Positions 9,204 to 18,224 are shown, counted from the first letter of the stretch. The stretch is DNA of 51,632 bases from Flavobacteriaceae bacterium (GCA_024638225.1 JAHEKR010000001.1:1-51632), one strand, 5' to 3'. Program-made: numbers and translations. The notes: generated by a model not told the origin, from the sequence alone.

Positions 9204-10586
9204 TTACTCGCTTAAAGGAATAACTACTGTTTCTGAATTTCCTTTTTTGTGATCAAAACTTATTGGATAGCTTTTACCATCAACACTCAGGGTACCCGTG
9301 TAGGACCCATAAAAACCGTTAAAGGAAAAGGCTTCTTCAAGATTTACAGAGGCGTCAATCGCCGTATGCCAAGTTTGCTTAATTAGCCTTTTTAGTGTGT
9401 TGTAGGCCTTTTTGGGGGCCATATTTTTATCTAATAATCCGCCTGCATGGCCACGCCAAGCATTCTTATCGCTAAGATTCCAAAATGTAATGGAGGTAAC
9501 TTGAGGGTGACTGAAAACTAACGTATAAAAATCTTTTACATAGGCTGCTTGATAGTCCTCATATTCGGACAAACTAGGGAGTGTTAGGTTTTCCCCGAGT
9601 TTTCGAGCTTCAGCCTTTTTGGCTAAAAAAACTTGATGCTCACGCCAATCCTTAAATCGCTTGGAGCTGGTAACGGTCAACTCCGTGAATTGGATGTCTT
9701 TACCCAATGTTGCATAGCGATCCATCATGTCCCAAAGAGTTTGCTCGTCCAAGACCCCATCATGAGTTTGCATATGTGCTTGCATGCCAATCGCACTGTA
9801 TTGAACATTATTCTCAACAAAGTGTTTGTTGATCTCAAAAAACGCATCCGATTTAGGATTGTAGTGGTTGTTGGTGTACACTTTGGTTGAATCAATGCCG
9901 TTAACAAAAGAATACAGGCTTTTCATTGCTGGATAAATTCCACCTTTGTCAGCAACCCAACGTGTTACCCCGTTTGGGGTAACGTGATCTTTAAAAACAG
10001 CTACTGGCTCATTGTATACATCCCAATATTGTATACTCGGATAACTTTCTAAAAGTGTACGTATACGACGGAAAATTAATTTATCTACCTTTTCCGTGTC
10101 TTCAAGTGCTGCCACCCATTTTGGTATGGACTCATGCCACATCAAGGGGTGTCCCTTGACCTCTATCCGATTTTCATTAGCCCAATCCAAGACATGGCGG
10201 ATATACTTTTTTGGGAAGCTCAAGTTTCGTTGTTCGTCAAATATGGTCCAGTAAAACCCAACTGTAGTAAAGTTAAAGAGTTCCGCAACTCGCTGTTTAT
10301 AGTGAACAAAGTCATGGCTACTGAAGCTTTGGTCAGCTTGCGCAAAGGATCTTGATTGGGTCATGGAAACGCCGAACTTAAACTCATGTCGGTCTAAGTC
10401 GAGTTGTATCTGACCTGTTTTACCAGTAAATTTTTGACCATTGAGCTCAAATTCAATTAGCGCATTTCCCTTGCGAATAGAATCGATCCGTTGTTTGGCC
10501 CCATCTAAATTCCAAGGAGTGTGTACATGATGATCTTGAGCACTCAATAAGAATCCAATGAACAAAAAGAAATAATACTTTTTCAT
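9204..10586 (-). CDS. Secreted GH10 xylanase-family protein, divergent type
   Basis: A 460-residue GH10 enzyme; the family cleaves internal beta-1,4-xylosyl (some members beta-1,3) bonds with retention. It has a short signal peptide (to about Ala16). A beta-rich N-terminal stretch (FELNGQKFTG, HEFKFGVSM) leads into the barrel. The acid/base is Glu193 in YWDVYNEPV and the nucleophile Glu302 in IQFTELTV; HPLMWH and FWNLSDKNAW are also present. In the strand-2 region, where classical xylanases have Glu-Asn and Met-Lys-Trp for binding sugar in subsite -2, this protein reads TVGFYWTIFDEQR, so those residues are absent. Its C-terminal tail after about residue 400 resembles a small beta domain. A copy of the shared element lies 51 bp upstream. 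The family is certain; the exact substrate is not. Confidence 0.92.
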   Translation of the reverse strand: MKKYYFFLFIGFLLSAQDHHVHTPWNLDGAKQRIDSIRKGNALIEFELNGQKFTGKTGQIQLDLDRHEFKFGVSMTQSRSFAQADQSFSSHDFVHYKQRVAELFNFTTVGFYWTIFDEQRNLSFPKKYIRHVLDWANENRIEVKGHPLMWHESIPKWVAALEDTEKVDKLIFRRIRTLLESYPSIQYWDVYNEPVAVFKDHVTPNGVTRWVADKGGIYPAMKSLYSFVNGIDSTKVYTNNHYNPKSDAFFEINKHFVENNVQYSAIGMQAHMQTHDGVLDEQTLWDMMDRYATLGKDIQFTELTVTSSKRFKDWREHQVFLAKKAEARKLGENLTLPSLSEYEDYQAAYVKDFYTLVFSHPQVTSITFWNLSDKNAWRGHAGGLLDKNMAPKKAYNTLKRLIKQTWHTAIDASVNLEEAFSFNGFYGSYTGTLSVDGKSYPISFDHKKGNSETVVIPLSE

Positions 10587-10636
10587 AAGTTATGTATATA
10601 AGGTATCGCAATATTATTTTAAGTTGAAAAACTTAT

Positions 10637-10664
10637 GTAACATTTTTGAATCAAAAACTAAAAC
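10637..10664 (-). promoter_or_regulatory. Copy A of the shared 28-bp element upstream of GH10
   Basis: The core TTTTTGAATCAAAAA is a perfect palindrome with 7-bp arms around one base. Flanks match copies B (14551) and C (3400) at TAnnA on one side and TAnnAC on the other. The near edge is 51 bp from the GH10 start. On the coding strand, TTG then 16 bases then TAAGTTTT could be a promoter embedded in it. The regulatory role is inferred. Confidence 0.42.
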
Positions 10665-10724
10665 AGCTTGGCAACACCAACTAAAAACAAAGCAAAATAG
10701 AGCTGTTTTTAGCAGAAGGGCGCA

Positions 10725-11759
10725 TCAACTGTTTATTTTCTTCAACTTGGGATGAATCACACGAAACCACAAAGGGGGAACTAGTGCCAATAGCATAGAC
10801 ATAGGATAACCAAAGGGTAACCGAGGGCTGGTTTTGTGGCTTTCCAAAATTTGGTATTTTTTGGATGCACGATAATGATGGTCGCTGTGGCGTGTTAATT
10901 CATAAAGTACTATCCGCCCCATAATATGATCCGAATTCCACGAATGTATGTTTTGCACTTTTTCGTATTTACCGTCAATTTTCTTTCGAACCAAACCGTA
11001 GTGCTCAATGTAATTGATGGTCTCTAAAAACAAAAAAGAAATAACACCAATAACGAACGCACATAAAAAAGGAAATAATCCAAATACCATATAGACAGTA
11101 GCTAAGTACAAAATTTGATAAATCGTAAAAAGCAAAATTTTGTTGTGTAGTGAAAAGAATCCTACTCCACTCTTTTTTAATGCGGTACGCTGAATACGCC
11201 AAGCATTGGTGTACTGACCCAATACCGAAGTAAGCCAAAAGTGATAAAGCACCTGTCCTCTTTTGGCAGTAGCTGGGTCTTCTGCCGTAGCTACAAATTT
11301 GTGGTGTCCACGGTTGTGCTCAATTGTAAAGTGCATGTACAAGCAAGGAAGCAACAACAGTCGAGTTAAGGTTTGTTCCAATTTACTTTTTCTATGTCCC
11401 AACTCGTGGGCGACATTCACTGCATTGGTCGCCAAAAGAATACCGAGCGATAGTATTAGACCGAAATACACATACGTATCAAACGAATAGGTTGCAAAAA
11501 CATAGAGCCCAAAAAAAAGCAAGGCATAAACAATGGGCACGTTTAGGTACAAAAGCCAATCAAACATCTTATTTTTTAGACGTGTATTTACCTGATTTTC
11601 AGAGAACATTACATCCTGTACAGGCAAGAGTAATTCTACCAGCGGTATAAATACAAAAACATATACCAGAGAGGTATAGGAAAAGACCCCGCCAAAATAA
11701 AAGCTAACAACAACGCTTAAAGGCACCGTGTATGCCATTAAATACTTTAGGTCTTTCAT
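10725..11759 (-). CDS. alkB: AlkB-type alkane 1-monooxygenase/integral membrane diiron hydroxylase
   Basis: A 344-residue membrane protein of the AlkB family, which hydroxylates terminal methyl groups of alkanes or related lipids using a diiron centre, O2 and electrons from rubredoxin. All family histidine motifs are visible: HELGH (118-122), EHNRGHHKF (147-155), NYIEHYGL (249-256) and LTRHSDHH (288-295). Hydrophobic segments near residues 8-45, 68-112 and 215-248 fit the usual six-helix topology. No rubredoxin or rubredoxin reductase gene lies in the window. The gene has its own intergenic spaces (about 138 bp to GH10 and 37 bp to GH29) on the same strand as the glycan enzymes, but a link to glycan breakdown is not obvious. 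Family call is strong; alkane as substrate is by homology only. Confidence 0.88.
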   Translation of the reverse strand: MKDLKYLMAYTVPLSVVVSFYFGGVFSYTSLVYVFVFIPLVELLLPVQDVMFSENQVNTRLKNKMFDWLLYLNVPIVYALLFFGLYVFATYSFDTYVYFGLILSLGILLATNAVNVAHELGHRKSKLEQTLTRLLLLPCLYMHFTIEHNRGHHKFVATAEDPATAKRGQVLYHFWLTSVLGQYTNAWRIQRTALKKSGVGFFSLHNKILLFTIYQILYLATVYMVFGLFPFLCAFVIGVISFLFLETINYIEHYGLVRKKIDGKYEKVQNIHSWNSDHIMGRIVLYELTRHSDHHYRASKKYQILESHKTSPRLPFGYPMSMLLALVPPLWFRVIHPKLKKINS

Positions 11760-11796
11760 GAATCAAATTTATGAAAATTTATATAGTATTGTTTTT

Positions 11797-13140
11797 TTAT
11801 AACTGAAGTACCAAAATCGTATCTATATCATCCATTTCTTCCTGATCCAAATTAATCTGTAAACCATCTTTTCTTAGCCTAAAGTTTACTTTATTACCGG
11901 AATTGAAATAGCTTAGGCTTTTAATCGTAGGGAGGTAACCATCAATAAAATAAGATTTCTTACTGTTGTTTAGCATATGAAGATAAACCGTATCGCCTGT
12001 TTGCGTAGATGCCAGTTCGTCAGTAGTTTTTACAGGACCACCTCTTGTGTTGTAAATGGTCTTTCCATAAATGTCAAGCCACGCTCCTACTTGCTGTAAA
12101 ACATCAATGTGTTCTTGCTGAATTCTTCCGTTAGGCATTGGACCTACATTTAATAAAAGATTGCTGTTATACCCTGCTGCTTTTACTAAGTATTGAACTA
12201 TTTTTTTCTTTGATTTGTGTTTTGTGTCTTTTAGGTTAAACCCCCAAGTACCGTTTATTGTTTCGCAGACCTCTAAGGGTAACTGGCCAATATCTTCTTT
12301 ATTTGTTGCAAAAGATTTGGTATCCCTACCGGGTAAATCTTTTTCAAACATTTGAAAATCCTCTCCAGGATTAGGAGCCAAATGATGATTACTCCCTATC
12401 AAGGCCTGTGGTTGCAACTCATGAATCAAACTATATATTTCATCAAGTTTAAAATCCATTTTTTTCTGGATAAGCGTTCGCTTGCCGTTTTCATTAACTG
12501 CAAATTCAAATTGATCCCACTCGCCATCAAACCAGATACCTGCAATTTTACCATAATTGGTCAAAAGTTCGGTTAACTGAGCTTTCATAAAATCGATGTA
12601 ATCGTCCCAATCACCTTCTTTTCTGCCTTTTATTCCAAGTCCTGTTTTCCCTCTAGGAAAATAATCGTCTCTATACCAATCCAGCTGAGAATAATAAAAA
12701 AAGATTTTTAGACCGTGTCTATTACAAGCATCCGTCAACAGCTTCAGTACATCTTTTCCGTATGGTGTCTTTTTAACAATATTAAAGTCAGAAGCCTCTG
12801 ATTCAAACATGGAAAATCCATCGTGGTGTCGGCTGGTTATCGTGATGTATTTCATCCCCGCATTTTTTGCCATCAAAACCCATTGATCTGCATCAAAAAA
12901 GGTGGGGTTAAAAAAAGAAGCTAGCTTATTGTATTGTCCTATAGAAATGTTTTGCTTATTCATTACCCATTCGCCATCTCCAAGTACACTGTATATGCCC
13001 CAGTGAATAAAAAGACCAAATTTGGCATCTTGGAACCATTCTCTTGCTTGTATATTCTCTTTTGATGGAATGTACTTATCTTGAGAAAAAGTATGGGTCG
13101 AAATCAATATAATCAGCGCATATACTATTCGTCGTGGCAT
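11797..13140 (-). CDS. Secreted GH29 alpha-L-fucosidase
   Basis: A 447-residue GH29 enzyme, which releases alpha-L-fucose with retention. The signal peptide ends near FSQ (residue 20). Family motifs are AKFGLFIHWGIYSVLGDGEW near residues 39-58, ITSRHHDGFSMF (101-112), and IAGIWFDGEWDQ, in which Asp205 is the predicted nucleophile. A short beta-sandwich follows after about residue 350. The acid/base residue of GH29 is poorly conserved and I do not assign it. Length is normal for the family. It lies between alkB and the tRNA gene, on the same strand as the other glycan enzymes, and implies that the degraded polysaccharide carries fucose or a similar L-sugar. Confidence 0.9.
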   Translation of the reverse strand: MPRRIVYALIILISTHTFSQDKYIPSKENIQAREWFQDAKFGLFIHWGIYSVLGDGEWVMNKQNISIGQYNKLASFFNPTFFDADQWVLMAKNAGMKYITITSRHHDGFSMFESEASDFNIVKKTPYGKDVLKLLTDACNRHGLKIFFYYSQLDWYRDDYFPRGKTGLGIKGRKEGDWDDYIDFMKAQLTELLTNYGKIAGIWFDGEWDQFEFAVNENGKRTLIQKKMDFKLDEIYSLIHELQPQALIGSNHHLAPNPGEDFQMFEKDLPGRDTKSFATNKEDIGQLPLEVCETINGTWGFNLKDTKHKSKKKIVQYLVKAAGYNSNLLLNVGPMPNGRIQQEHIDVLQQVGAWLDIYGKTIYNTRGGPVKTTDELASTQTGDTVYLHMLNNSKKSYFIDGYLPTIKSLSYFNSGNKVNFRLRKDGLQINLDQEEMDDIDTILVLQL

Positions 13141-13277
13141 CCTAGTGAAATTAATATTAGAGAACTATCAATTCAAATAGCAATTTAAGGAAAATTAATA
13201 GAGATAACAGAAAAGTGATCTGTTCCATCTGCCAAAATGAATCTCAAGCCAAAACATGGCTAAGAAAGTTTAGTTCG

Positions 13278-13351
13278 TGACCCAGGGAGGATTCGAACCC
13301 CCAACCCTCAGAGCCGAAATCTGATATTCTATCCAGTTGAACTACTGGGCC
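13278..13351 (-). tRNA. tRNA-Arg (anticodon UCG)
   Basis: A 74-base cloverleaf can be folded by eye. The acceptor arm is GGCCCAG with CTGGGTC (one G-U pair) and discriminator A; the anticodon stem TCAGA/TCTGA encloses loop TTTCGGC with anticodon TCG; the T arm contains GGTTCGAATCC. The anticodon reads CGA arginine codons. The 3' CCA is not encoded. It stands alone between GH29 and the second GH10 gene. Confidence 0.95.
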
Positions 13352-13434
13352 GCTTGAGGACAAAAATACGTTAATGCGTCTGTATGGAGCAAGAATTATA
13401 CAAACTATTCACCAAGCCACAAGCAAATAATAAA

Positions 13435-14502
13435 TCACGGTGCGTCAAGCGCGTTTAAAAATCCATAAAAGGCTGGCTTGGGATTAAGTTGTTCGTCATA
13501 AATGCAAGGCCAGTCGCGTAGCTTAAAAAAACGATTTATCCATGTATCCCGATCGTTAAACCCCCAAAAAGTAATTCCATACTGTTGTGACTTGGGAACT
13601 ATGTCTTGATACATATGCACAAGATCTGCATATTTTTGTGCTTGCTTTAAGCGCATCGATTCCGTAAGTCTATCGTACAGTTGAACACCTCCACCCTTGC
13701 TATCATCATGAGTGTTAAATATAATATCTACTTCAGATAAGTGAATTTGCAAGCCAGTATCTGCAGCTCTTTGCAAAGTATAGGCAATGACCTCATTCGG
13801 TATATCCATACGGATGTGCATCTGGAAACCTATACCCGAGATAGGAACCCCTCTTCGCTGAAAATCCGTGACCATTTTCATCATGGAATTAAACTTTAAG
13901 GTATCGCGCTCAATATTAAAATCATTGTAAAACAATACAGCGTCTGGGTCGGCCTCGTGCGCATAGCGAAAAGCCTTTTCAATATATTCCTCGCCCATAG
14001 CCTCATACCAAATACTCGCTGTTCTATATCCAGCCCCTTTTGTATTGAAGCCCTCATTCACAACATCCCAACCATCAACAATTCCCTTATAACGACCTAC
14101 ATATGTTTGGATATAGTGCTTCATAAACCCATCAAGCCACTTTGGATTTTTTTTCGCTTTTTTTTCAACCCATCTGGGGGTAGCGCTGTGCCAAATTAAT
14201 GTGTGCCCAAACAGACGTTGATTGTGTTTTTGTGTGTAAGCCACAATGCTGTCTACTCGAGCCCATTGAAGTACATCCTCTCTAGGTGCTATCTGATACA
14301 TTTTCATATCACTGCCAGCGGTATAACTATCAAAATGGTGTGCTTGGAGTTGCCTCAAGACATCATCCTGCATAAATGGAACAAAGCGTATTGAGGAACC
14401 TATTGAAAATCCTGCTGCCTCCTTTAATGACGGTACCTGAATTTGTTGAGCAGAACAAAAAAAATCGACTGCTAAAAAGAGTGTAAAAAATACCTTGCGC
14501 AT
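13435..14502 (-). CDS. Secreted GH10 endo-xylanase-like enzyme
   Basis: A compact single-domain GH10 enzyme of 355 residues that would cut the backbone of xylan or a related polymer. I choose ATG at 14502; a TTG one codon earlier gives no advantage. The signal peptide ends near CSAQ (residue 19). Catalytic residues are Glu150 in GWDVVNEGF (acid/base) and Glu257 in LQIHLSEVDI (nucleophile); HTLIWH and ITFWGFNDRDTW complete the active site. In the -2 subsite strand the protein reads FDSYTAGSDMKMYQ: Met-Lys is kept, but the usual Glu-Asn is Gly-Ser and the following Trp is Met. Loss of these contacts suggests a substituted or non-classical xylan as substrate. A copy of the shared element lies 49 bp upstream. 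Confidence 0.93.
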   Translation of the reverse strand: MRKVFFTLFLAVDFFCSAQQIQVPSLKEAAGFSIGSSIRFVPFMQDDVLRQLQAHHFDSYTAGSDMKMYQIAPREDVLQWARVDSIVAYTQKHNQRLFGHTLIWHSATPRWVEKKAKKNPKWLDGFMKHYIQTYVGRYKGIVDGWDVVNEGFNTKGAGYRTASIWYEAMGEEYIEKAFRYAHEADPDAVLFYNDFNIERDTLKFNSMMKMVTDFQRRGVPISGIGFQMHIRMDIPNEVIAYTLQRAADTGLQIHLSEVDIIFNTHDDSKGGGVQLYDRLTESMRLKQAQKYADLVHMYQDIVPKSQQYGITFWGFNDRDTWINRFFKLRDWPCIYDEQLNPKPAFYGFLNALDAP

Positions 14503-14550
14503 CAAACTGAATTATTCTCTTTCAAGAATAAATCGATATACATAAACTAC

Positions 14551-14578
14551 CTATGATTTTTGATTCAAGGTTTAGAAC
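14551..14578 (-). promoter_or_regulatory. Copy B of the shared 28-bp element upstream of GH10
   Basis: The pattern is ATTTTTGATTCAA with the conserved flanks TA (left) and TAGAAC (right); 19 of 28 positions match copy A. The near edge is 49 bp from the GH10 start. It overlaps a small inverted repeat (AAGGTT, 3-base loop, AACCTT, 14567-14581). On the coding strand TTG, 16 bases, TAGTTTAT has the same spacing as in copy A and may be a promoter. Confidence 0.4.
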
Positions 14579-14650
14579 CTTTTCGCTAAAATCCGTTTAC
14601 AAGCAATCAACAGAGCTAATTAAGTATTGAGCTAAAGTAAAAATGCAGCA

Positions 14651-15097
14651 TTACGACAATTTTTGACGAACTATTGATGAAATGGTTTTTCCGTCAGCTT
14701 TGCCGGCCATTTCCTTACTCGCCATACCCATTACCTTACCCATATCTTTCATTCCGGCTGCCCCTGTTTTGGTAATGATGATGTCAATTTGTGCTGCTAT
14801 AGCGTCTTCGTCTAATTGTTCGGGTAAGAATTGTTCAATTATCTTTATTTGTGCTTCTTCGGGTTCGGCTAAATCGACTCGTCCTTGCTGGCGAAAAATC
14901 TCGGCACTGTCTTTTCGTTGTTTGACCAACTTTTGAACCAGCTTAATTTCATCATCTGAATTCAGGTCTTTAGCACCGGCTTGGGTCTGTGCTAATAGAA
15001 TAGCTGATTTTATTGCTCGAAGTGATTCCAAAGCTACCGTATCCTTTGCTTTCATGGCAACTTTTAGTTGTTCGGTTATTTGATCTTGTAAAGACAT
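14651..15097 (-). CDS. GatB/YqeY domain-containing protein
   Basis: A 148-residue helical protein of the YqeY family, related to the tail domain of the GatB subunit of tRNA-dependent amidotransferase. The family is presumed to bind tRNA, but its role is not established. Typical features are the N-terminal LKVAMKAKDTVALESLRAIKSAI helix (abridged), the central EIFRQQGR, and the C-terminal segment with MGKVMG and GKADGKTIS. Its ATG lies 2 bp after the ftsZ stop codon, so it is cotranscribed as the last gene of the division cluster, a placement usual in Bacteroidota. Confidence 0.9.
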   Translation of the reverse strand: MSLQDQITEQLKVAMKAKDTVALESLRAIKSAILLAQTQAGAKDLNSDDEIKLVQKLVKQRKDSAEIFRQQGRVDLAEPEEAQIKIIEQFLPEQLDEDAIAAQIDIIITKTGAAGMKDMGKVMGMASKEMAGKADGKTISSIVRQKLS

Positions 15098-15099
15098 AA

Positions 15100-16902
15100 T
15101 TAATCTACGTTATCGTGTAAGAATGAATTGTTGGTTCTCAGCTGTAAGCCATCGTTACTATCTGTACTCAGACTTGTCCGTGATGTTTCCCCATCTTGCT
15201 CAGGACGCTCCAACGAAACGTCCTGACGCTTGTAAGCAGGCTCGCGTTCTAGATCGTCAACTCGTTTGTTTTGACTAAAGCGATAGTTAAATTGTTTCAA
15301 CTGTTGTTTGCGTTCTTCTGTTCGGCTCGATAGTCCTTCTTCAATAGTCCCATCAATAGGGGAAAATGGTTTTTCTGCCGTCTTTACAGGCGTCGCTTTG
15401 GGGCTGGTTTTTGTAACCGCAACGGGCTCCTCCTCATCCATTTCAAGAACAAATCGCGTAATCTCGTCTTCTCCCTTTGGCTGATTTTTTCCTTGAGCCA
15501 CAACGGGCTGGCTGTCGTCCTCTAACTCAAACAATACAGCGGACTCGAGGTTTGGCTGATTTGAACGAGATGCAATTGGCTGATCCACAACAGCTGTTTC
15601 TTTTTCTTCGGGTTTTACTACCTCAGCATCGATTACCTCAATATCCATTTCAGAAGGTGTAACGTCATGAATGGTAAATGAAGTTGGTTCAGCAGCAATC
15701 ATATCCTCTAAGGGAGCTGCTACTTCTTCTGCTTGTATGTCGATAGAACGAATAACATCCGAAGTGGGAACATAATCTTCATGAGTAGCCGTTTCTTTTG
15801 GTGCATTCGTACCCTCGGGTGCAAAAAGTGGAATTTGCCCAACATTTAAGTCGTGAGTGACACGCTGTTCATCATCGAGTGAGTGAATAATTTTTTGTGG
15901 ATCAGCATGCACAATTTCTTGCTGCATTTCTACGGCAAATCCAGTCGCAATAATGGTCACCGAAATAGCATTATCTAGTGATTCATCCTCGCCAATTCCC
16001 ATAATTATATTGGTATGGTTTCCTGCCTCTTTCTGAATAAACTCGTTAATGGCACTAATCTCATCAATAGTAACCTCATCATTTCCTGAGACAATAAGGA
16101 GCAATACATTTTTAGCACCAAGAATTTTGTTGTCATTTAATAACGGGGAGTCAAGTGCTTGCTCGATGGCTTCGTGTGCACGTTGGCTACCTGAGGCAGT
16201 TCCAGAGCCCATTATGGCCGTGCCACTATTGGCAAGCACTGTCTTGGCATCACGTAAATCGATGTTTTGCGTATAGTGATTGGTGATTACTTCAGCAATT
16301 CCTCTTGAGGCCTTGGCAAGTACCTCGTCTGCCTTGGCAAAACCCTGTTTAAAGCCTAGATCCCCATAGACTTCTCGAAGTTTATTGTTATTTATTACAA
16401 TAAGCGAATCGAGGTGCTTTCGCAAATTAGTTAGTCCTTGTTGGGCTTGTTCGTTTCTTGTCTTTCCCTCAAAATGAAAGGGCATGGTTACGATACCTAC
16501 CGTCAGGATGCCGAGTTCTTGCGCGAGCTTGGCAATCACAGGTGCTGCACCTGTTCCAGTACCGCCTCCCATTCCAGCAGTAATAAATACCATTTTTGTA
16601 TTCACGCTTAATGTCTCGGATATCTGATCTAAACTCTCCAGTGCAGATTGAGCACCTACCTGAGGATCTGCTCCAGCGCCCAAGCCTTCAGTTAGCGATA
16701 CTCCAAGCTGAATTTTATTGGGGATGGGACTGTTCTCAAGTGCCTGTGCGTCGGTATTGCAGACAACAAAATCCACCCCATTAATACCTTGTCGGTACAT
16801 ATAGTTTAGGGCGTTGCTACCGCCACCGCCTACACCAATGACTTTTATTACGTTACTTCTGTTTTTTGGTAAATCGAATGTTATGTTCTCAAATGGTTCC
16901 AT
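15100..16902 (-). CDS. ftsZ: Cell division GTPase FtsZ
   Basis: The tubulin-like protein that polymerises into the Z ring. It has 600 residues, much longer than the roughly 380-residue E. coli form, because of a long acidic linker after residue 320, as usual in Flavobacteriia. Visible motifs: nucleotide-binding [15 protein letters not shown] (21-35), the tubulin signature GGGTGTG (112-118), and the T7 loop NIDLRDAK (213-220) with catalytic acids Asp215 and Asp218. The C-terminal end is FLHDNVD, which I recognise from flavobacterial FtsZ. It follows ftsA by 11 bp. The N-terminal 340 residues carry the full GTPase; the linker is rich in Glu, Val and Pro and probably disordered. Confidence 0.98.
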   Translation of the reverse strand: MEPFENITFDLPKNRSNVIKVIGVGGGGSNALNYMYRQGINGVDFVVCNTDAQALENSPIPNKIQLGVSLTEGLGAGADPQVGAQSALESLDQISETLSVNTKMVFITAGMGGGTGTGAAPVIAKLAQELGILTVGIVTMPFHFEGKTRNEQAQQGLTNLRKHLDSLIVINNNKLREVYGDLGFKQGFAKADEVLAKASRGIAEVITNHYTQNIDLRDAKTVLANSGTAIMGSGTASGSQRAHEAIEQALDSPLLNDNKILGAKNVLLLIVSGNDEVTIDEISAINEFIQKEAGNHTNIIMGIGEDESLDNAISVTIIATGFAVEMQQEIVHADPQKIIHSLDDEQRVTHDLNVGQIPLFAPEGTNAPKETATHEDYVPTSDVIRSIDIQAEEVAAPLEDMIAAEPTSFTIHDVTPSEMDIEVIDAEVVKPEEKETAVVDQPIASRSNQPNLESAVLFELEDDSQPVVAQGKNQPKGEDEITRFVLEMDEEEPVAVTKTSPKATPVKTAEKPFSPIDGTIEEGLSSRTEERKQQLKQFNYRFSQNKRVDDLEREPAYKRQDVSLERPEQDGETSRTSLSTDSNDGLQLRTNNSFLHDNVD

Positions 16903-16913
16903 AAAAAAAATAT

Positions 16914-18224
16914 TTATTCAGCGCTCTCTAAAAATGTTTTTAATCGTTCCGTAAATCGGTCAATCACAGAGACCCTTTTAGTAGGTTTATCTGCTATCGT
17001 TCCAGAAGTTTCAGCTTCTTTCTCCTCAGTTACTGCCTCAGTCTCTTCATCCAAATGCGCCAATTGCTTTTCAGCAGCATTCATAACCAATCCAACAGCA
17101 GTGGCATACAGTGGGCTGGCAGTAGCTTTATCTGTGTCGCCGGCCAGGTGCTCATTGGGATAGCCAATACGTGTGTCCATACCCGTGATGTATTCGACCA
17201 GTTGCTTGAGGTGCTTTAGTTGGCTACCGCCGCCTGTGAGCACTATACCAGCAATGAGCTTTTTCTTTTGCTCTTCATGTCCGTAATTTTTGATTTCGGC
17301 ATAAACCTGTTCAATAATTTCCTGAACACGTGCATGTATGATTTTAGACAAGTTCTTCAGCGTAATTTCTTTTGGATCACGACCGCGAAGCCCTGGGATA
17401 GAAACAATTTCATTGTCCTTATTTTCTCCAGGCCAAGCTGAACCAAATTTGATTTTGAGCAATTCCGCTTGCTTTTCAATAATCGAACATCCCTCTTTAA
17501 TATCTTCTGTAATAACATTGCCGCCAAATGGAATTACGGCTGTATGCCTGATGATACCGTCCTTAAAAATGGCTAAATCGGTTGTGCCACCACCAATATC
17601 GATTAAGGCAACACCTGCCTCTTTTTCCTCTTGACTCAGCACTGCATCAGCAGATGCCAAGGGTTCTAACGTAATGCCGCCAAAGTCTATTCCGGCAGAC
17701 TTAACACAGCGCATAATGTTTCGAATCGACGATACCTGACCAACCACTACGTGAAAGTTAGCCTCTAGCCTACCCCCATACATACCAATTGGCTCCTTAA
17801 TTTCGGCTTGTCCATCAACTTTATATTCTTGAGGTAACACATGAATGATTTCTTCACCTGGAAGCATCACAAGTTTGAACACCTGATTCTTTAGCCGTTC
17901 AATATCCGCTTCGTCAATTACCTCATCAGCATTGGTACGCGTGATGTAATCACTGTGTTGCAAGCTGCGGATGTGCTGCCCAGCTATTCCAACCACAACT
18001 CGGTCAATTTTCTTTCCAGAAATTGCCTCCGCTTCTTGTGCGGCTGCTTGAATAGACTGGATGGTCTGTGTTATGTTGTTGACCACACCACGGTGAACAC
18101 CCTGACTCTTGGATTTACCAATGCCAACAATTTCAAGTTTATCATATTCATTTTTAACGCCCAACATGGCCACAATCTTGGTGGTCCCAATATCTAATCC
18201 AACAGCTAATTTTTCGAGTTCCAT
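16914..18224 (-). CDS. ftsA: Cell division protein FtsA
   Basis: An actin-like ATPase of 436 residues that tethers FtsZ to the membrane. The phosphate-binding loop VGLDIGTTKIVAMLG is near residues 8-22, the second phosphate motif is LIDIGGGTTDLAIF, and the adenosine motif is IVLTGGGSQL. The C-terminal end IDRFTERLKTFLES can form an amphipathic helix for membrane binding. It starts 7 bp after the ftsQ stop and is followed closely by ftsZ, the standard order. Confidence 0.97.
   Translation of the reverse strand: MELEKLAVGLDIGTTKIVAMLGVKNEYDKLEIVGIGKSKSQGVHRGVVNNITQTIQSIQAAAQEAEAISGKKIDRVVVGIAGQHIRSLQHSDYITRTNADEVIDEADIERLKNQVFKLVMLPGEEIIHVLPQEYKVDGQAEIKEPIGMYGGRLEANFHVVVGQVSSIRNIMRCVKSAGIDFGGITLEPLASADAVLSQEEKEAGVALIDIGGGTTDLAIFKDGIIRHTAVIPFGGNVITEDIKEGCSIIEKQAELLKIKFGSAWPGENKDNEIVSIPGLRGRDPKEITLKNLSKIIHARVQEIIEQVYAEIKNYGHEEQKKKLIAGIVLTGGGSQLKHLKQLVEYITGMDTRIGYPNEHLAGDTDKATASPLYATAVGLVMNAAEKQLAHLDEETEAVTEEKEAETSGTIADKPTKRVSVIDRFTERLKTFLESAE

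Noticed and set aside
10660-10709. AAAACAGCT and AGCTGTTTT as an alkB terminator
   Set aside because: The arms are separated by about 32 bases and no U-run follows a compact stem.
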